From NCBI GenBank assembly GCA_001508335.1, contig LGFX01000012.1:1-48576 (forward strand): a DNA stretch of 48,576 nt, read 5' to 3'. The stretch comes from a candidate division TA06 bacterium 32_111. Its GTDB lineage: Bacteria > Hydrothermota > 32-111. Position numbers and translations under genes: made by a program. This document shows, piece by piece, positions 7,481 through 17,336 of the stretch. How positions within the stretch are numbered: the stretch's first letter is position 1; each line of letters opens with the position of its first letter. Under the pieces are notes generated by a model. The model was not told where the DNA came from, made no database searches, and saw only the letters and a list, made by a program, of their open reading frames with translations.

Positions 7481-7949
7481 TACTATTCATATCCTCAAGC
7501 AAAACAATCGCTACAGCACAGATACCCTCTCCCCTTCCAGTAAATCCCATGTACTCCGTTGTGGTAGCTTTCACAGAAACTTTACATTTTTCAATACCAA
7601 GAGCTCTGGATATTTTTTCAACCATCGAATCCATGTAATTTGAAAGTTTTGGTTTCTGACATATTATCACTGTGTCAAGATTGATTATATTGAAAGAGAA
7701 CATATCTTTCACCTTTTCAAGTAATTTTATAGAGTATATCCCACGATACCTTTCTTCAGAATCCGGGAAAATTCTTCCTATATCCCCTTTTCCCAAAGCA
7801 CCGAGAATGGAGTCAATAACAGCATGGGTCAAAACATCAGCATCTGAATGTCCATCGAGTCCCATCTCATAAGGTATCTCTATTCCTCCAAGAATAAGTT
7901 TCCTGTCCCGTGAAAATCTGTGTGCATCTATACCTATTCCAACTTTCAT
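7470..7949 (-). CDS. ispF: 2-C-methyl-D-erythritol 2,4-cyclodiphosphate synthase
   Basis: Catalyses the ring-closing step of the MEP isoprenoid pathway. The 159-residue protein is of normal length, with the metal ligands in GIDAHRF (6-12) and GHSDADVLTHA (33-43), FPDSEE (61-66), the substrate-pocket region KPKLSNYM (about 102-109) and the C-terminal TTEYMGFTGRGEGICA (about 130-145). It overlaps ispD by four bases. Together they provide two of the three middle steps of the pathway; ispE is not in the window. The pathway is needed for polyprenyl carriers of cell-wall and glycan synthesis. Confidence 0.96.
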   Translation of the reverse strand: MKVGIGIDAHRFSRDRKLILGGIEIPYEMGLDGHSDADVLTHAVIDSILGALGKGDIGRIFPDSEERYRGIYSIKLLEKVKDMFSFNIINLDTVIICQKPKLSNYMDSMVEKISRALGIEKCKVSVKATTTEYMGFTGRGEGICAVAIVLLEDMNSNEK

Positions 7950-8641
7950 TTATTCCATCCTTTGTAAATAGTTTCGACAAGATTTATGTCGTTTTGGTCG
8001 GTTACCTTGATATTTTTCCTTTCACCTTCAACAAAATTGACTTCAATACCTTCCCTCAATAAGTATTCAACATCATCCGTTAGATATATCTTTTTTTCAA
8101 GATATTTTTTCAAAATGGGAAGATATAAACTCTTTTTCAAAACTTGCGGGGTCTGTATAAGCATAACATCGTCTCTGCTGAGGGTTTTAACTTTTCCGTT
8201 CTCTTTAACCCTAACTGTATCGAAAGGTTTTACATATGGAGTTAGGGGTTTGCCATCTTTTTTATACGTTTCAAATACGGACAAAAGGAATTTCTTGGTC
8301 AAAAAAGGTCTGGCACAATCATGTATAAAAACCGTATCATTAGATGCCGCTAAAAGCCCATTTATCACCGATAAAGGTCTCTCTTCTCCTCCTTCAACAA
8401 GTTTAACATTATCAATTTTGAACTCTTTAAACAAATTTTCAATTTTCTTTTTATCCTCTTTGGAATGGACAAAAATCAACTCCGCTTTTTTTTCAAAAGC
8501 AAACATTATATTTTTTAAGGTAAAAATCAAAAGTGGTGTTTTACCATCGATCATGTAAAATATCTTTCTACTTTTAAACCTTAAAGATTTCCCGGCACCA
8601 ACAACTATAAAGGAAAGTTTGTCAATAACTTCTTTTGACAT
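7946..8641 (-). CDS. ispD: 2-C-methyl-D-erythritol 4-phosphate cytidylyltransferase
   Basis: Transfers CMP to methylerythritol phosphate in the MEP pathway. The 231-residue protein has the CTP-binding loop VVGAGKSLRF (13-22), here a slightly altered version of the family GxGxRM loop. It also has the mid-protein VFIHDCARPFL, matching the conserved HDxARP of IspD, and a C-terminal LTDDVEYLLREGIEVNFVEG segment typical of the family. The adjacency to ispF and to a YacL-like PIN-TRAM gene reproduces the yacL-ispD-ispF order of Firmicutes. It overlaps the upstream gene by 20 bases. Confidence 0.92.
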   Translation of the reverse strand: MSKEVIDKLSFIVVGAGKSLRFKSRKIFYMIDGKTPLLIFTLKNIMFAFEKKAELIFVHSKEDKKKIENLFKEFKIDNVKLVEGGEERPLSVINGLLAASNDTVFIHDCARPFLTKKFLLSVFETYKKDGKPLTPYVKPFDTVRVKENGKVKTLSRDDVMLIQTPQVLKKSLYLPILKKYLEKKIYLTDDVEYLLREGIEVNFVEGERKNIKVTDQNDINLVETIYKGWNK

Positions 8642-9302
8642 AAATTATCCTTTTTTGTGGAGTTTCAAAAATATTTTCAACTTCAACATCTATTTCTTCA
8701 CCAATATTCAAGGGGTATTCACCATTTTTTAAGAAAATTATAACATCCTTTAGATCCTTCCTTTTACAATAATAACCATCTTCAACCTTTTCAGTTATCT
8801 CAACTTTTAATTTCCTACCCCTCAACTCTTCCTTTTTTTCTTCCAAGATGGAAGAAATATCTATGATTCTAATGTTAAACATTTTAATAAGATTTTTTGG
8901 TATTTTCTCCTCATTAACTATAAGTATAAGATTGTTTTTATAGGAATATGAAAGTATATCGGTAATCCTGTTCTCTATATTGGAATAGATTATATTTCCC
9001 TTCTTTTTCATCATCCGAATATTTTTTAAAGTTAATTCGTTTTGGTTGTTAACACTTGCTTTCGATAATATATGAAATTCACCTTCAAAAACATTCGAAT
9101 TTAAAAGTTCTGTAAGGAGTTTACTCGAAAGCGATGAAGGTGTTATGAAATACTTTTTATGTATGTTAGGTTTATTCTCCTTTTTCAATGTTACAAAAAT
9201 TCGATGTATGAAAAGCAAAGATAAAAGAATTATAACAAAAAATTCTAAATGGAAAACGAGAAGTACTATTGAAACAATTATTACTATAAATTCGAAAATC
9301 AT
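8622..9302 (-). CDS. YacL-like membrane PIN-TRAM protein with eroded PIN active site
   Basis: The 226 residues hold two N-terminal membrane segments (about 3-17 and 20-36), a middle domain of alpha/beta pattern, and a C-terminal beta domain from about residue 160 (LRGRKLKVEITEKV ... IDVEVENIFETPQKRIIYVK). That end lines up well with the TRAM domain of YacL proteins. Position directly upstream of ispD-ispF, as for YacL, supports the match. YacL PIN domains begin DTSVIIDGR and carry several acidic metal ligands. Here the equivalent is FITPSSLSSK, and the expected EF(V/L)xEEL and TND motifs read SKASVNNQ and VNE. RNase activity therefore looks lost. Usual YacL proteins are also longer, with four membrane segments. 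The fold is inferred by eye; a profile search would settle it. Confidence 0.65.
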   Translation of the reverse strand: MIFEFIVIIVSIVLLVFHLEFFVIILLSLLFIHRIFVTLKKENKPNIHKKYFITPSSLSSKLLTELLNSNVFEGEFHILSKASVNNQNELTLKNIRMMKKKGNIIYSNIENRITDILSYSYKNNLILIVNEEKIPKNLIKMFNIRIIDISSILEEKKEELRGRKLKVEITEKVEDGYYCKRKDLKDVIIFLKNGEYPLNIGEEIDVEVENIFETPQKRIIYVKRSY

Positions 9303-10300
9303 TCCATTATCTCCAGAATTTTCTTCTCCATATCTTCCAAGTTTCTAACTATCTGTTTTTCATCCAAAATCTCTCTTGAAATTTTGGAATCAAGTGATAA
9401 AACATTTTTACAGTATTTTTTGTAAAGGTGAAGTTTCCCACTGCCTTCCGTAGAATCCAACTTTGTACTAACACAGATATCAGCCTTCTTCAAATAAGCA
9501 GGCAATTCTTCATAAGGGACCTTTTCAATAAAAATAATTTTATCTTTGTATCTTTTAAATCTCTCTTTTATCTTCTTATTCAGAGGAAATGTTATTATAT
9601 AAAAGAGAGCATCTTTTTTTTCAACAATATTTTCAGCGATTTTAAGAAAAGTGGAAAGGTTCTGGACTTTGGTGTTAACTCCAACCCAAACGATTCTCTT
9701 CGGGGATGAGCAGTTATAATGTTGTTCTTTATCCTTCTCGTAAAATATTATTTCGTCATCTACGAAATACCTTCTATTTTTTCTGGATTTTGAAAAATTA
9801 AAATTTGTATTGTAGATTATAGCGTAACTATATTTTTCAACCAACCTCTCAATTAATATTATAAAAAAAGAAAATGGGGGAATTTTGAATATAAAATTTG
9901 AAGTTGATAACTCAGAGTAAAGAGAGCCCTGATAATCGAGTATATACTCCTTTTTATAAACAAATTTTAATATCAGAGCAAGGATTCCAGCTTCATGTGT
10001 GAAAGATAGAATATAATCGTAATCTTTTTCTCTTAACATTCTAAAAGCCTTAAAAAAAATTTGAACATCAAAAATGATCTTCAAAAAGTGAAAACCAACA
10101 GGATCAAAATACTTAAAAAGTTTTCCAACCCTGTATATCCTGTAACCTTCTATATTCCTTCCATAAGAGTAGCAAACAAGATCGATTCTGTTATTTCCAT
10201 TTTCCATATATTTTAAAATTTTTAAAATTCTTGTATGACAACCACGATCGTTGAAAAAAGCGGTTGTGCATAAGGCGAGGATATTTTTATTTTTTATCAT
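9299..10300 (-). CDS. GT4-like glycosyltransferase
   Basis: A protein of about 333 residues with a GT-B layout. The N-terminal Rossmann half begins NILALCTTAFFNDRGCHTRI, where the GCHTRI loop resembles the acceptor-side motif of GT4 enzymes. The C-terminal half has RIVWVGVNTKVQNLSTFL, IIFIEKVPYEELPAYLKKAD and then STEGSGKLHLYKKY, matching the conserved EGxGxKxxEY donor-binding site. A GTG three bases upstream (10303) could also start the frame, but I prefer the ATG at 10300. It overlaps the following GT2 and YacL-like genes. Sugar and acceptor are unknown; a role in envelope glycan assembly is inferred from the adjoining glycosyltransferase. Confidence 0.8.
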   Translation of the reverse strand: MIKNKNILALCTTAFFNDRGCHTRILKILKYMENGNNRIDLVCYSYGRNIEGYRIYRVGKLFKYFDPVGFHFLKIIFDVQIFFKAFRMLREKDYDYILSFTHEAGILALILKFVYKKEYILDYQGSLYSELSTSNFIFKIPPFSFFIILIERLVEKYSYAIIYNTNFNFSKSRKNRRYFVDDEIIFYEKDKEQHYNCSSPKRIVWVGVNTKVQNLSTFLKIAENIVEKKDALFYIITFPLNKKIKERFKRYKDKIIFIEKVPYEELPAYLKKADICVSTKLDSTEGSGKLHLYKKYCKNVLSLDSKISREILDEKQIVRNLEDMEKKILEIME

Positions 10301-11249
10301 CACCTATGAGTCTTTTTATTCTGTAGGTATTCTTTCGAGTAGTCTCAAAATATGTTCTTATCATTATTTCACTCAAAAGTCCTATCATTAAAAGTTGAAC
10401 AGATATTAAAAACAAGAAGACTGAAATAAGAAGTAATGGGTTTCCAGTCATATCAACATTTTTGAGAACCTTCATCAAAATAAGTAATACAAATGATAAA
10501 ATCCCTAAAAGAAAAGAGAAAAATGATAGTCCTCCTATAACAATGATAGGATTCGTTGAAAAATCGTTAAGGAATTTTACTGTGAAGAGATCAAGTAAAA
10601 CATTGATTATCCTTGAGAAACCATACTTACTTTTTCCTCTGTATCTTTCACGATGTTGAACCACAACCTCACCTATCCTGTAACCTCTTGAGTACAAAAG
10701 ATATGGTATGAACCTGTGCATCTGTCCATAAAGGTTTAAATCTTCCAGTATTGATTTTTTAAAAACTTTTAGACTGCAACCTGTATCATGTATTTTTAAT
10801 TTTAAAACCTTTGAAATTACCTTGTTTGCTACCATCGAAGGGATCTTCTTTGAAAAGAAAGGATCATGTCTTTTTTTTCTCCAACCGACAACCATATCGA
10901 AATCGTTATCTAAAAGATAATCTATCATGGAAGGGATATCTTTTGGATCGTTCTGTAGATCTCCATCAATAGTAACGATAATTTCATTTTTTGCCTTATC
11001 GAAACCTGCCTGAAAAGCAGCGGACTGCCCAAAATTTTTTGCGAGTTGAACCACTTTCACATTCTGATTTTTCAGAGATAAATTTTCAAGTATCTTAAAA
11101 GAATTATCCGTTGAACCATCATCTACAAAAATGATTTCATATTGATAATCTTCTAAATTATCTTTCAACTCATTGTAGAGTTTATCGATGTTCCCATCCT
11201 CATTGAAGATGGGAACAACAACAGAAATCTTTATGTCCCTTCTTCCCAT
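10287..11249 (-). CDS. Membrane-anchored GT2 glycosyltransferase (polyprenyl-phosphate sugar synthase, GtrB/DPM1-like)
   Basis: The 320 residues contain [12 protein letters not shown] (10-21), [10 protein letters not shown] (40-49), the conserved [13 protein letters not shown] (72-84) and the metal motif DGDLQNDP (95-102). Two C-terminal membrane segments follow (about 238-262 and 275-298). This is the layout of enzymes that move a hexose onto undecaprenyl or dolichyl phosphate. The product could serve GT-C transferases on the periplasmic side. It overlaps the GT4-like gene by 14 to 17 bases and the end of ahcY by 19 bases. The sugar donor cannot be determined from sequence. Confidence 0.9.
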   Translation of the reverse strand: MGRRDIKISVVVPIFNEDGNIDKLYNELKDNLEDYQYEIIFVDDGSTDNSFKILENLSLKNQNVKVVQLAKNFGQSAAFQAGFDKAKNEIIVTIDGDLQNDPKDIPSMIDYLLDNDFDMVVGWRKKRHDPFFSKKIPSMVANKVISKVLKLKIHDTGCSLKVFKKSILEDLNLYGQMHRFIPYLLYSRGYRIGEVVVQHRERYRGKSKYGFSRIINVLLDLFTVKFLNDFSTNPIIVIGGLSFFSFLLGILSFVLLILMKVLKNVDMTGNPLLLISVFLFLISVQLLMIGLLSEIMIRTYFETTRKNTYRIKRLIGDDKK

Positions 11250-12487
11250 GATTTTAAATACTCTTCCTGTTCTTTGGTTAATTTATCAAATTTTACACCC
11301 ATTGAGTTCAACTTTCTTCTCGCTATATCTATATCGATGTGATCAGGGAGTTTGTAAACCTTCTTTGAAAGTTTTGTGTAGTTATCCTTTATATACTTTA
11401 CAGATAATGCTTGATTTGCAAAAGACATGTCCATAACACAAGCGGGATGACCTTCAGCCGATGCAAGATTTATCAGCCTTCCCTCAGCGAGAAGATAAAC
11501 CTTTCTTCCATCCTTAAATGTGTGTTCAACAAGGAATGGTCTTATCTCTCTTTTTTTAACGGTCATCTTCTCTAAAGCCTTTTTGTTTATCTCAACATCG
11601 AAATGTCCAGAATTTGCAACAATACAATTGTTTTTCATTATTTTAAAATGCTTTTCATCTACAACATTTATATCACCAGTCAAAGTAACTATAAAATCCG
11701 CTTTCTTGCATGCATCATCCATCTTCATAACTCTGAAACCATCCATTAAAGCCTCTAACGCTTTAACAGGTGCAACTTCGGTAACTATAACATTCGCTCC
11801 GAGTCCCCTCGCCTTGAATGCGAGCCCCCTGCCACACCAACCGTAACCTGCAACAACAAAAGTTGAACCTGCGAGTAACCTGTTTGTAGCTCTTAAAATT
11901 CCATCTATAGTGGATTGTCCGGTTCCATATCTGTTATCAAACATATACTTTGTGTAAGAATCGTTTACAGCAACTATGGGATATTTCAAGATACCGTTCT
12001 TTTCCATACTCTTCAACCTTATCACTCCGGTTGTTGTTTCCTCAGTTCCACCGATCACTTTCGTAGATAACTGAGAAAACTCTTTGTGAAGCATTGTAAC
12101 GAGGTCAGCTCCATCATCCATAGTAATATCAGGTTCAGTTTTAAGAACACTCTTAATATGCTTGTAATAACCCTTATCATCTATACCTTTTTTTGCGAAA
12201 ACAGGTATTTTAAAATCCTTAACCAGAGATGCAGCAACATCATCCTGAGTTGATAGAGGGTTTGAAGCACATAATGAAACTGAAGCTCCACCATCTTTTA
12301 AAACTCTCATAAGATTTGCTGTTTCTGAAGTAACATGGAGACATGCACCTATAGTCAAATTTTTCAATGGTTTGTTTTTAGAAAACTCCTTATGTATACT
12401 TTTTAAAACAGGCATATCTTGGTAAGCCCATTCAATCCTTTTTAAACCTTTTTCTGATAGTTTAATGTCTTTTATATCGTAGTTCAT
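11231..12487 (-). CDS. ahcY: Adenosylhomocysteinase
   Basis: Splits S-adenosylhomocysteine, the product of SAM-dependent methylation, into adenosine and homocysteine with bound NAD. The 418-residue protein has an N-terminal substrate domain with [12 protein letters not shown] near residue 49, the NAD loop [10 protein letters not shown] near residue 215, and the C-terminal [16 protein letters not shown]. The length is short, in line with the compact form common in archaea and thermophiles, lacking the insert of most bacterial and eukaryotic enzymes. It lies ten bases after metK, so the two SAM-cycle genes form one unit. Confidence 0.96.
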   Translation of the reverse strand: MNYDIKDIKLSEKGLKRIEWAYQDMPVLKSIHKEFSKNKPLKNLTIGACLHVTSETANLMRVLKDGGASVSLCASNPLSTQDDVAASLVKDFKIPVFAKKGIDDKGYYKHIKSVLKTEPDITMDDGADLVTMLHKEFSQLSTKVIGGTEETTTGVIRLKSMEKNGILKYPIVAVNDSYTKYMFDNRYGTGQSTIDGILRATNRLLAGSTFVVAGYGWCGRGLAFKARGLGANVIVTEVAPVKALEALMDGFRVMKMDDACKKADFIVTLTGDINVVDEKHFKIMKNNCIVANSGHFDVEINKKALEKMTVKKREIRPFLVEHTFKDGRKVYLLAEGRLINLASAEGHPACVMDMSFANQALSVKYIKDNYTKLSKKVYKLPDHIDIDIARRKLNSMGVKFDKLTKEQEEYLKSWEEGT

Positions 12488-12497
12488 AATAACCTCT

Positions 12498-13634
12498 TCA
12501 TTTTAAAAATTTTTTTATCTCATCAACTTTATCGCAAATTTCCCATGTGAAACCTTCTTCCTCTCTTCCAAAATGTCCGTATGATGCTGTCTTCTTATAT
12601 ATAGGTCTTCTAAGTTTTAACTGCTCTATTATTCCACCTGGTGTCAGATCAAATATCTCCCTTACAACTTTAACTATCTTTTCATCATCATATTTGGATG
12701 TGTTGAAAGTATCTACAGCGATTGATACCGGTTCCGCAACACCTATTGCGTAAGCAACCTGTATTTCAACTTTTTTTGCAACACCTGCTGCAACGAGGTT
12801 TTTTGCAATGTATCTGCACATATAAGCTGCAGATCTATCCACTTTTGATGGGTCCTTTCCAGAGAAACAACCACCTCCATGTTTAGCCATTCCACCATAT
12901 GTATCAACTATTATTTTTCTACCTGTCAAACCTGTATCAGCAAGAGGTCCGCCAACAACGAACCTTCCTGTAGGGTTCACAAAGAGTTTTGTGTTAGAAT
13001 CCTTTAGTTTACTATCTATAACCTCGTTTATAACTTTTTCAACCATATCCTCTTTTATCTTTTTCTGATCAACATCAGGATCGTGCTGAACACTCAAAAC
13101 TATAGCATCGATTCTTTTTGGTATACCGTCAACATACTCAACCGTTACCTGCGATTTACCATCAGGTCTAAGATATTTGATTTCTCCAAATTTTCTTAGT
13201 TCTGCAACCTTTTTTATGAGTTTATGTGCATAGGAGATAGTCATAGGCATAAGTTCAGGGGTTTCGTCTGTGGCATAGCCAAACATCATACCCTGATCAC
13301 CTGCACCACCGACATTAACTCCAAGTGCTATGTCAGGTGATTGCTCCTGAATCGATGTAACAACAGCACATGTTTGATAATCGAGCCCATAATCGGGGTC
13401 AGTATAACCTACCTCTTTAACCACATTTCTTACGAGTTTCTGGGTATCAACATAACAGGTTGTAGTTACCTCTCCAGTTATTATTATCATTCCGGTTGCT
13501 GCCATAGTTTCCGCAGCCACCCTTCCGTTGGGGTCCTGTTCAAGTATCGAATCGAGAAGCGAATCTGAGATTATATCACATAGTTTATCAGGATGCCCTT
13601 CCGCAACTGACTCAGAAGTTAAAAATCTTTTCAT
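12498..13634 (-). CDS. metK: S-adenosylmethionine synthetase
   Basis: Makes SAM from methionine and ATP. The 378-residue protein shows the N-terminal EGHPDK (12-17), the hexapeptide-type signature [12 protein letters not shown] (about 110-121), the phosphate loop [18 protein letters not shown] (about 254-271) and [12 protein letters not shown] just before it. Start ATG has a clean SD, GGAG, six bases upstream, set in the 15-base gap after the nucleotidyltransferase gene. No SAM riboswitch fits in that gap. ahcY follows directly. Confidence 0.97.
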   Translation of the reverse strand: MKRFLTSESVAEGHPDKLCDIISDSLLDSILEQDPNGRVAAETMAATGMIIITGEVTTTCYVDTQKLVRNVVKEVGYTDPDYGLDYQTCAVVTSIQEQSPDIALGVNVGGAGDQGMMFGYATDETPELMPMTISYAHKLIKKVAELRKFGEIKYLRPDGKSQVTVEYVDGIPKRIDAIVLSVQHDPDVDQKKIKEDMVEKVINEVIDSKLKDSNTKLFVNPTGRFVVGGPLADTGLTGRKIIVDTYGGMAKHGGGCFSGKDPSKVDRSAAYMCRYIAKNLVAAGVAKKVEIQVAYAIGVAEPVSIAVDTFNTSKYDDEKIVKVVREIFDLTPGGIIEQLKLRRPIYKKTASYGHFGREEEGFTWEICDKVDEIKKFLK

Positions 13635-13649
13635 CTTCTGCTCCTTTTT

Positions 13650-14597
13650 TTATTTTTTTATTATCGTATTTTCACCACATACTATCGAACCTTTAAAATT
13701 CTCAACAGAAGAATTATCTCCAATTATAGAATCTTTTATATTACAATCTTTTAAAATCACATCGTTTCCAATTATTGAATTTTTTATTTTGCATCCTGAT
13801 ATTTTAACATTCTTAAAAATTGAACTATTTTTGATCACATTAGAGTTTTCTAAACTTACTGTTTTGTCGATAAAATTTTTTCTCTTTTCCAACTTTAATA
13901 ACAAACTGTTTGCAACAAGGAGGGTTTTAAAATTTCCACAGTCAATCCATCTTTTAACCTCACCGAATTCTATCTTTTCTCCATCAACTATGAGTTTTTT
14001 TATCGCGTCGGTTAACTGTATCTCCCCCTTAGTTTTTATATCGTTTTCATAAAGATAATTTAAACTTTCAAAAAGTTTTTTAGATGATTTGAAATAGTAA
14101 AATCCAACTATCGCTTTATTTGAAACAAAATTTTTAGGTTTTTCAACAACATCGGTTATAAATTTACCATCTATCCTTGCGATTCCAAACCTTTTTGGAT
14201 CATCCACTTCCATCAAAGCGAGTTTCGAGTTTTTTGTTTTTAAAAATTTCTCTACATTGAGTTCTATGATGGTATCAGAAAGGAGTATGAGCAAAGGGAC
14301 ATCAAGATTCCTTATATTTAAAAGTCCTTTGAAAACAGCATCACCAAGGCCAGATTGTTCTTCCTGTACTACGAAAGTGAACCTTTTATCAGGATAATTT
14401 TTAAGAAGGTAATCTATTAAAATTTCTTTTTTATAGCCAACAATAATAATGTATTCGTCTATATCAACATCCCTCAGAGAAGAAAGAACATAATCGATTA
14501 TCCTTTTACTTCCAACATAGAACAAAGGCTTTGGAAGAAAGAAGGTTAAAGGTTGTAACCTTTTACCAATTCCTGCTGCAGGTATTATAACTTTCAT
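13650..14597 (-). CDS. Sugar-phosphate nucleotidyltransferase with C-terminal hexapeptide repeats
   Basis: The 315-residue protein begins with the nucleotide-binding signature AAGIGKRLQPLTFFLPKPL (7-25), then LLSDTI, and a C-terminal run of imperfect hexapeptides (about 248-313: SNVIKNSSIFKNVKISGCKI, SIIGNDVIL, SIIGDNSSV) that would form a left-handed beta helix. This is the plan of NDP-hexose pyrophosphorylases such as glucose- or mannose-1-phosphate transferases. Its start overlaps the end of the PGI/PMI gene by four bases, which makes conversion of fructose-6-phosphate toward an activated hexose a sensible context. The exact nucleotide and sugar are not evident. Confidence 0.88.
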   Translation of the reverse strand: MKVIIPAAGIGKRLQPLTFFLPKPLFYVGSKRIIDYVLSSLRDVDIDEYIIIVGYKKEILIDYLLKNYPDKRFTFVVQEEQSGLGDAVFKGLLNIRNLDVPLLILLSDTIIELNVEKFLKTKNSKLALMEVDDPKRFGIARIDGKFITDVVEKPKNFVSNKAIVGFYYFKSSKKLFESLNYLYENDIKTKGEIQLTDAIKKLIVDGEKIEFGEVKRWIDCGNFKTLLVANSLLLKLEKRKNFIDKTVSLENSNVIKNSSIFKNVKISGCKIKNSIIGNDVILKDCNIKDSIIGDNSSVENFKGSIVCGENTIIKK

Positions 14598-15583
14598 CCT
14601 TTGATCCTCTTTTTTAAAATATCGATCCTTTCAATTTTCATCGGATCAACTCCATTTTCAATTGCAAGATAGTAAGAAATAAGATCGAAAGTCATCATAC
14701 TATCAAGAATGTTGAAAAACCTGTTATCATCCTCGAATTCGAAAATCATAGAATCGAAACCTGAATCCTTCAATATTTTTTCTGTTATAAGAGTCCTCTT
14801 CTTGTTTTTTTCATCCATCTGTTTGAAGAGTACAAAAATTATAAAAATTTTCGTCTTTATAAAATCTGGTTTTTCGAGACCAACAATCTCGTTATGATCC
14901 ATTTCAGGTAAAAAGTTGAAATGGGAAAAATGTTTTGAATTCTCATGAAGTTGGTTTGAAAACCTCTTTGCAACAGAAGAAAAGGCGGAATCTGTATAAA
15001 CGTTAACCATTCTCCCTTTCAAAATTTTTGCAACCTTTTTTGCATTTTCATCGTCAAAATTGTAATCGGGAAGTTTTAACAAACTTTCCTCTATCTGATC
15101 ATTGAAACTTTTGTCTTTAATAAGGAAGGTCATCTTCTTCAACAGAGCACCAAGAGTCATTCCAAGAGCAGCTCTCGGTGGACAATCGAGTTTTAGTTTT
15201 ATATGTTTTATATGATACTTCTTTGATATCTTTTCAACATCACCGTCACTCGATAAAGTCAAAATCTTTGCTTTTCTTTTCAAACCATCTTTAAAACATT
15301 TAAGAGTTTCTTCAGTATTCCCTGAAAAAGATGAAATTATTAAAAAAGTTTTATCGGAAACATAATTCGGTAGTTCATAGTTCCTGACAACTTCGAATGG
15401 ATAGTTTGAAAATTGATAGAGGAGTTCCTTTAAAATGTCTCCAGCAATAGCACTACCTCCCATTCCAGCATAAACAATATTTTTTATACCTTTTAAATCG
15501 ATAGAATCTTTATCCATCGAAAAACCTTCGATGAAAAATGATGGAAAACTTTTTATGAGTGATAACATATCCTTATTTGTCAT
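14594..15583 (-). CDS. Bifunctional phosphoglucose/phosphomannose isomerase
   Basis: Interconverts fructose-6-phosphate with glucose-6- and mannose-6-phosphate. The 329-residue SIS-domain protein has AGMGGSAIAGD (34-44), ISSFSGNTEETL (73-84), the family-specific CPPRAALGMTLG and the catalytic segment FLPEMDHNEIVG. That His/Glu arrangement belongs to the bifunctional PGI/PMI family found in archaea and some deep bacterial lineages, rather than to classical Pgi. It overlaps ptsI by 11 bases and the nucleotidyltransferase by four, linking phosphotransfer, isomerisation and sugar activation in one operon. Confidence 0.92.
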   Translation of the reverse strand: MTNKDMLSLIKSFPSFFIEGFSMDKDSIDLKGIKNIVYAGMGGSAIAGDILKELLYQFSNYPFEVVRNYELPNYVSDKTFLIISSFSGNTEETLKCFKDGLKRKAKILTLSSDGDVEKISKKYHIKHIKLKLDCPPRAALGMTLGALLKKMTFLIKDKSFNDQIEESLLKLPDYNFDDENAKKVAKILKGRMVNVYTDSAFSSVAKRFSNQLHENSKHFSHFNFLPEMDHNEIVGLEKPDFIKTKIFIIFVLFKQMDEKNKKRTLITEKILKDSGFDSMIFEFEDDNRFFNILDSMMTFDLISYYLAIENGVDPMKIERIDILKKRIKG

Positions 15584-17336
15584 AGAACTCTCCCAGAAAA
15601 TATTTTATAAGGTTAGGGAACTTTTCAGATATAACCCCTTTCATAAACTCTCTAACTTTATCTGAAGATTTTAAAAGAAGTGCATTTTTTGCAATTTCCT
15701 TGGTTTCCTCAAAAGAGAGTTGTTTTATTATCATCTTTATCTCAGGGATGAAAATTGGAGACATAGATAACTCATCAACACCAAGACCGACAAGAATTGG
15801 AACGGCAATAGGATCAGATGAGAGTTCTCCACATATACCAGCCCAGATGTTTGCATCATGTGCTGCATCGATTGTAAATTTTATAAGTTTTAAAACAGCA
15901 GGATCTAAAGAATCAAAGTATTGGGAAATATTAGTGTTGTTTCTATCAACGGCAAGAGTGTACTGTGTAAGGTCATTTGTACCCAGAGAGAAGAAATCAA
16001 CATACTTTGCGAACTCATCAGCAAGAATTGCAACGGATGGGACCTCAACCATGATACCAAGTTCTATATCCTTATCAAAATCTATCTGCTGATTAAAAAG
16101 TTCTTTTTTGACCTCATCTAAAACCATCTTTGCCTTTATAACCTCATCTATTTTAGAAACCATAGGGAGCATTATTTTTAGATTTTTCTTAACACTCGCT
16201 TTCAGGATAGATTTAAACTGATCCCTCAAAATTTTTTCATTGGAAAGGGAAACCCTTATTCCCCTGAAACCTAAAAAAGGATTATCCTCTTTGTTTCTTA
16301 CATATATAGGTTTATCCCCACCTATATCCACGGTTCTTATTATAACAGAGTCAGGGAAAATTATTTCACTTATTTTTTTATAAACACTTTCCTGTTTTTC
16401 AACTGAAGGGTAACCATTCTCTTCCAAAAATATGAATTCTGTTCTGAAAAGCCCTACTCCCCTTCCACCATACCTTTTAACCTCAACCACCTCTTCCAAA
16501 AGTTCAATGTTTGCAGAAAGGTCTATATTTCTACCATCGATTGTTACAGATTCCTCATCTTTCATCTCCATAAGTTTCAAATTGTAATTTTTATACTCCT
16601 CTTTTCTTTTCTTGAAGGTTTTTTCAGAATTCTCGTCAGGTTGTACTATAACTGTTCCAGTGTAACCATCAACTATAACAATATCTCCATCGTTAACATT
16701 TGAAAGAAAGTTTTTGACATTAACCACCGCTGGAATATTCAACGCTCTTGCAAGGATAGAAGAATGACTTGTTATACCTCCACTCTCTGTAACTATTCCT
16801 AAAATCTTTTTTCTATCAAATTTCATAGTTTCGGTAGGTGTAAGGTTGTAAGCACCAATAACAATCTCATCTAATACTTCCACGCTTTGGTCATCTCTAT
16901 TTTTCAACTTTTTCAAAACTCTATTCATTACATCAACTATATCAAAACTTCTCTCTTTCAAATACTTGTTATCAGTTTTTTGCATTCTATCAAGGATTTC
17001 TGAAATAACTTTTTTATAGACCGATTCAGCATTCTTTTTAGTCTCCCTTATATTTTTAACACTCTTATCAATGACACTTTTATCCTCAAGTGCAAGTATC
17101 TGCGCTTCAAAAATATCCTCATACTGGTTACCGACAGTATCTTTAATATTTTCCTTACTTAGAATAAGCTCCCTTTTGGATTCCTCTATAGCCTTTAAAA
17201 ACCTTTCAACCTCTTTTTCAACATCAACAACATCATATTCCTGAATAATCTCAAGTTTGTTGCTTAAAATCTTTAATTTGCCTTTCACAAGACCAGGCGA
17301 AGCTGGATAACCCCTAAAGATCTTGTTACTCTTCAT
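15573..17336 (-). CDS. ptsI: Phosphoenolpyruvate-protein phosphotransferase (PTS enzyme I)
   Basis: Takes phosphate from PEP and passes it to HPr. The 587-residue protein is full length. It has YPASPGLVKGKL (10-21), the phosphohistidine loop GGITSHSSILAR with the active His at 191, GRGVGLFRTEFIF, FLGFRGIRVSL, EVPSVA, SLGTNDLTQYTLAVDRN and the C-terminal CGELSSDP of the PEP domain. Its start overlaps the HPr gene by 11 bases. It serves a PTS whose membrane part lies just upstream, but whose soluble IIA and IIB are not in the window. It may also be a regulatory PTS. Confidence 0.97.
   Translation of the reverse strand: MKSNKIFRGYPASPGLVKGKLKILSNKLEIIQEYDVVDVEKEVERFLKAIEESKRELILSKENIKDTVGNQYEDIFEAQILALEDKSVIDKSVKNIRETKKNAESVYKKVISEILDRMQKTDNKYLKERSFDIVDVMNRVLKKLKNRDDQSVEVLDEIVIGAYNLTPTETMKFDRKKILGIVTESGGITSHSSILARALNIPAVVNVKNFLSNVNDGDIVIVDGYTGTVIVQPDENSEKTFKKRKEEYKNYNLKLMEMKDEESVTIDGRNIDLSANIELLEEVVEVKRYGGRGVGLFRTEFIFLEENGYPSVEKQESVYKKISEIIFPDSVIIRTVDIGGDKPIYVRNKEDNPFLGFRGIRVSLSNEKILRDQFKSILKASVKKNLKIMLPMVSKIDEVIKAKMVLDEVKKELFNQQIDFDKDIELGIMVEVPSVAILADEFAKYVDFFSLGTNDLTQYTLAVDRNNTNISQYFDSLDPAVLKLIKFTIDAAHDANIWAGICGELSSDPIAVPILVGLGVDELSMSPIFIPEIKMIIKQLSFEETKEIAKNALLLKSSDKVREFMKGVISEKFPNLIKYFLGEFYDK

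Noticed and set aside
7986-8558. Long open frame on the plus strand opposite ispD (190 codons)
   Set aside because: It mirrors a well-supported coding gene, has low-complexity Ser/Phe/Leu content typical of antisense frames, and lacks an SD.
13635-13649. SAM riboswitch before metK
   Set aside because: Only 15 bases separate metK from the upstream gene, holding just the SD; there is no room for an aptamer.
13528-14052. Plus-strand open frame across the metK/nucleotidyltransferase junction (174 codons)
   Set aside because: Both minus-strand genes are certain; the frame has only antisense-like composition.
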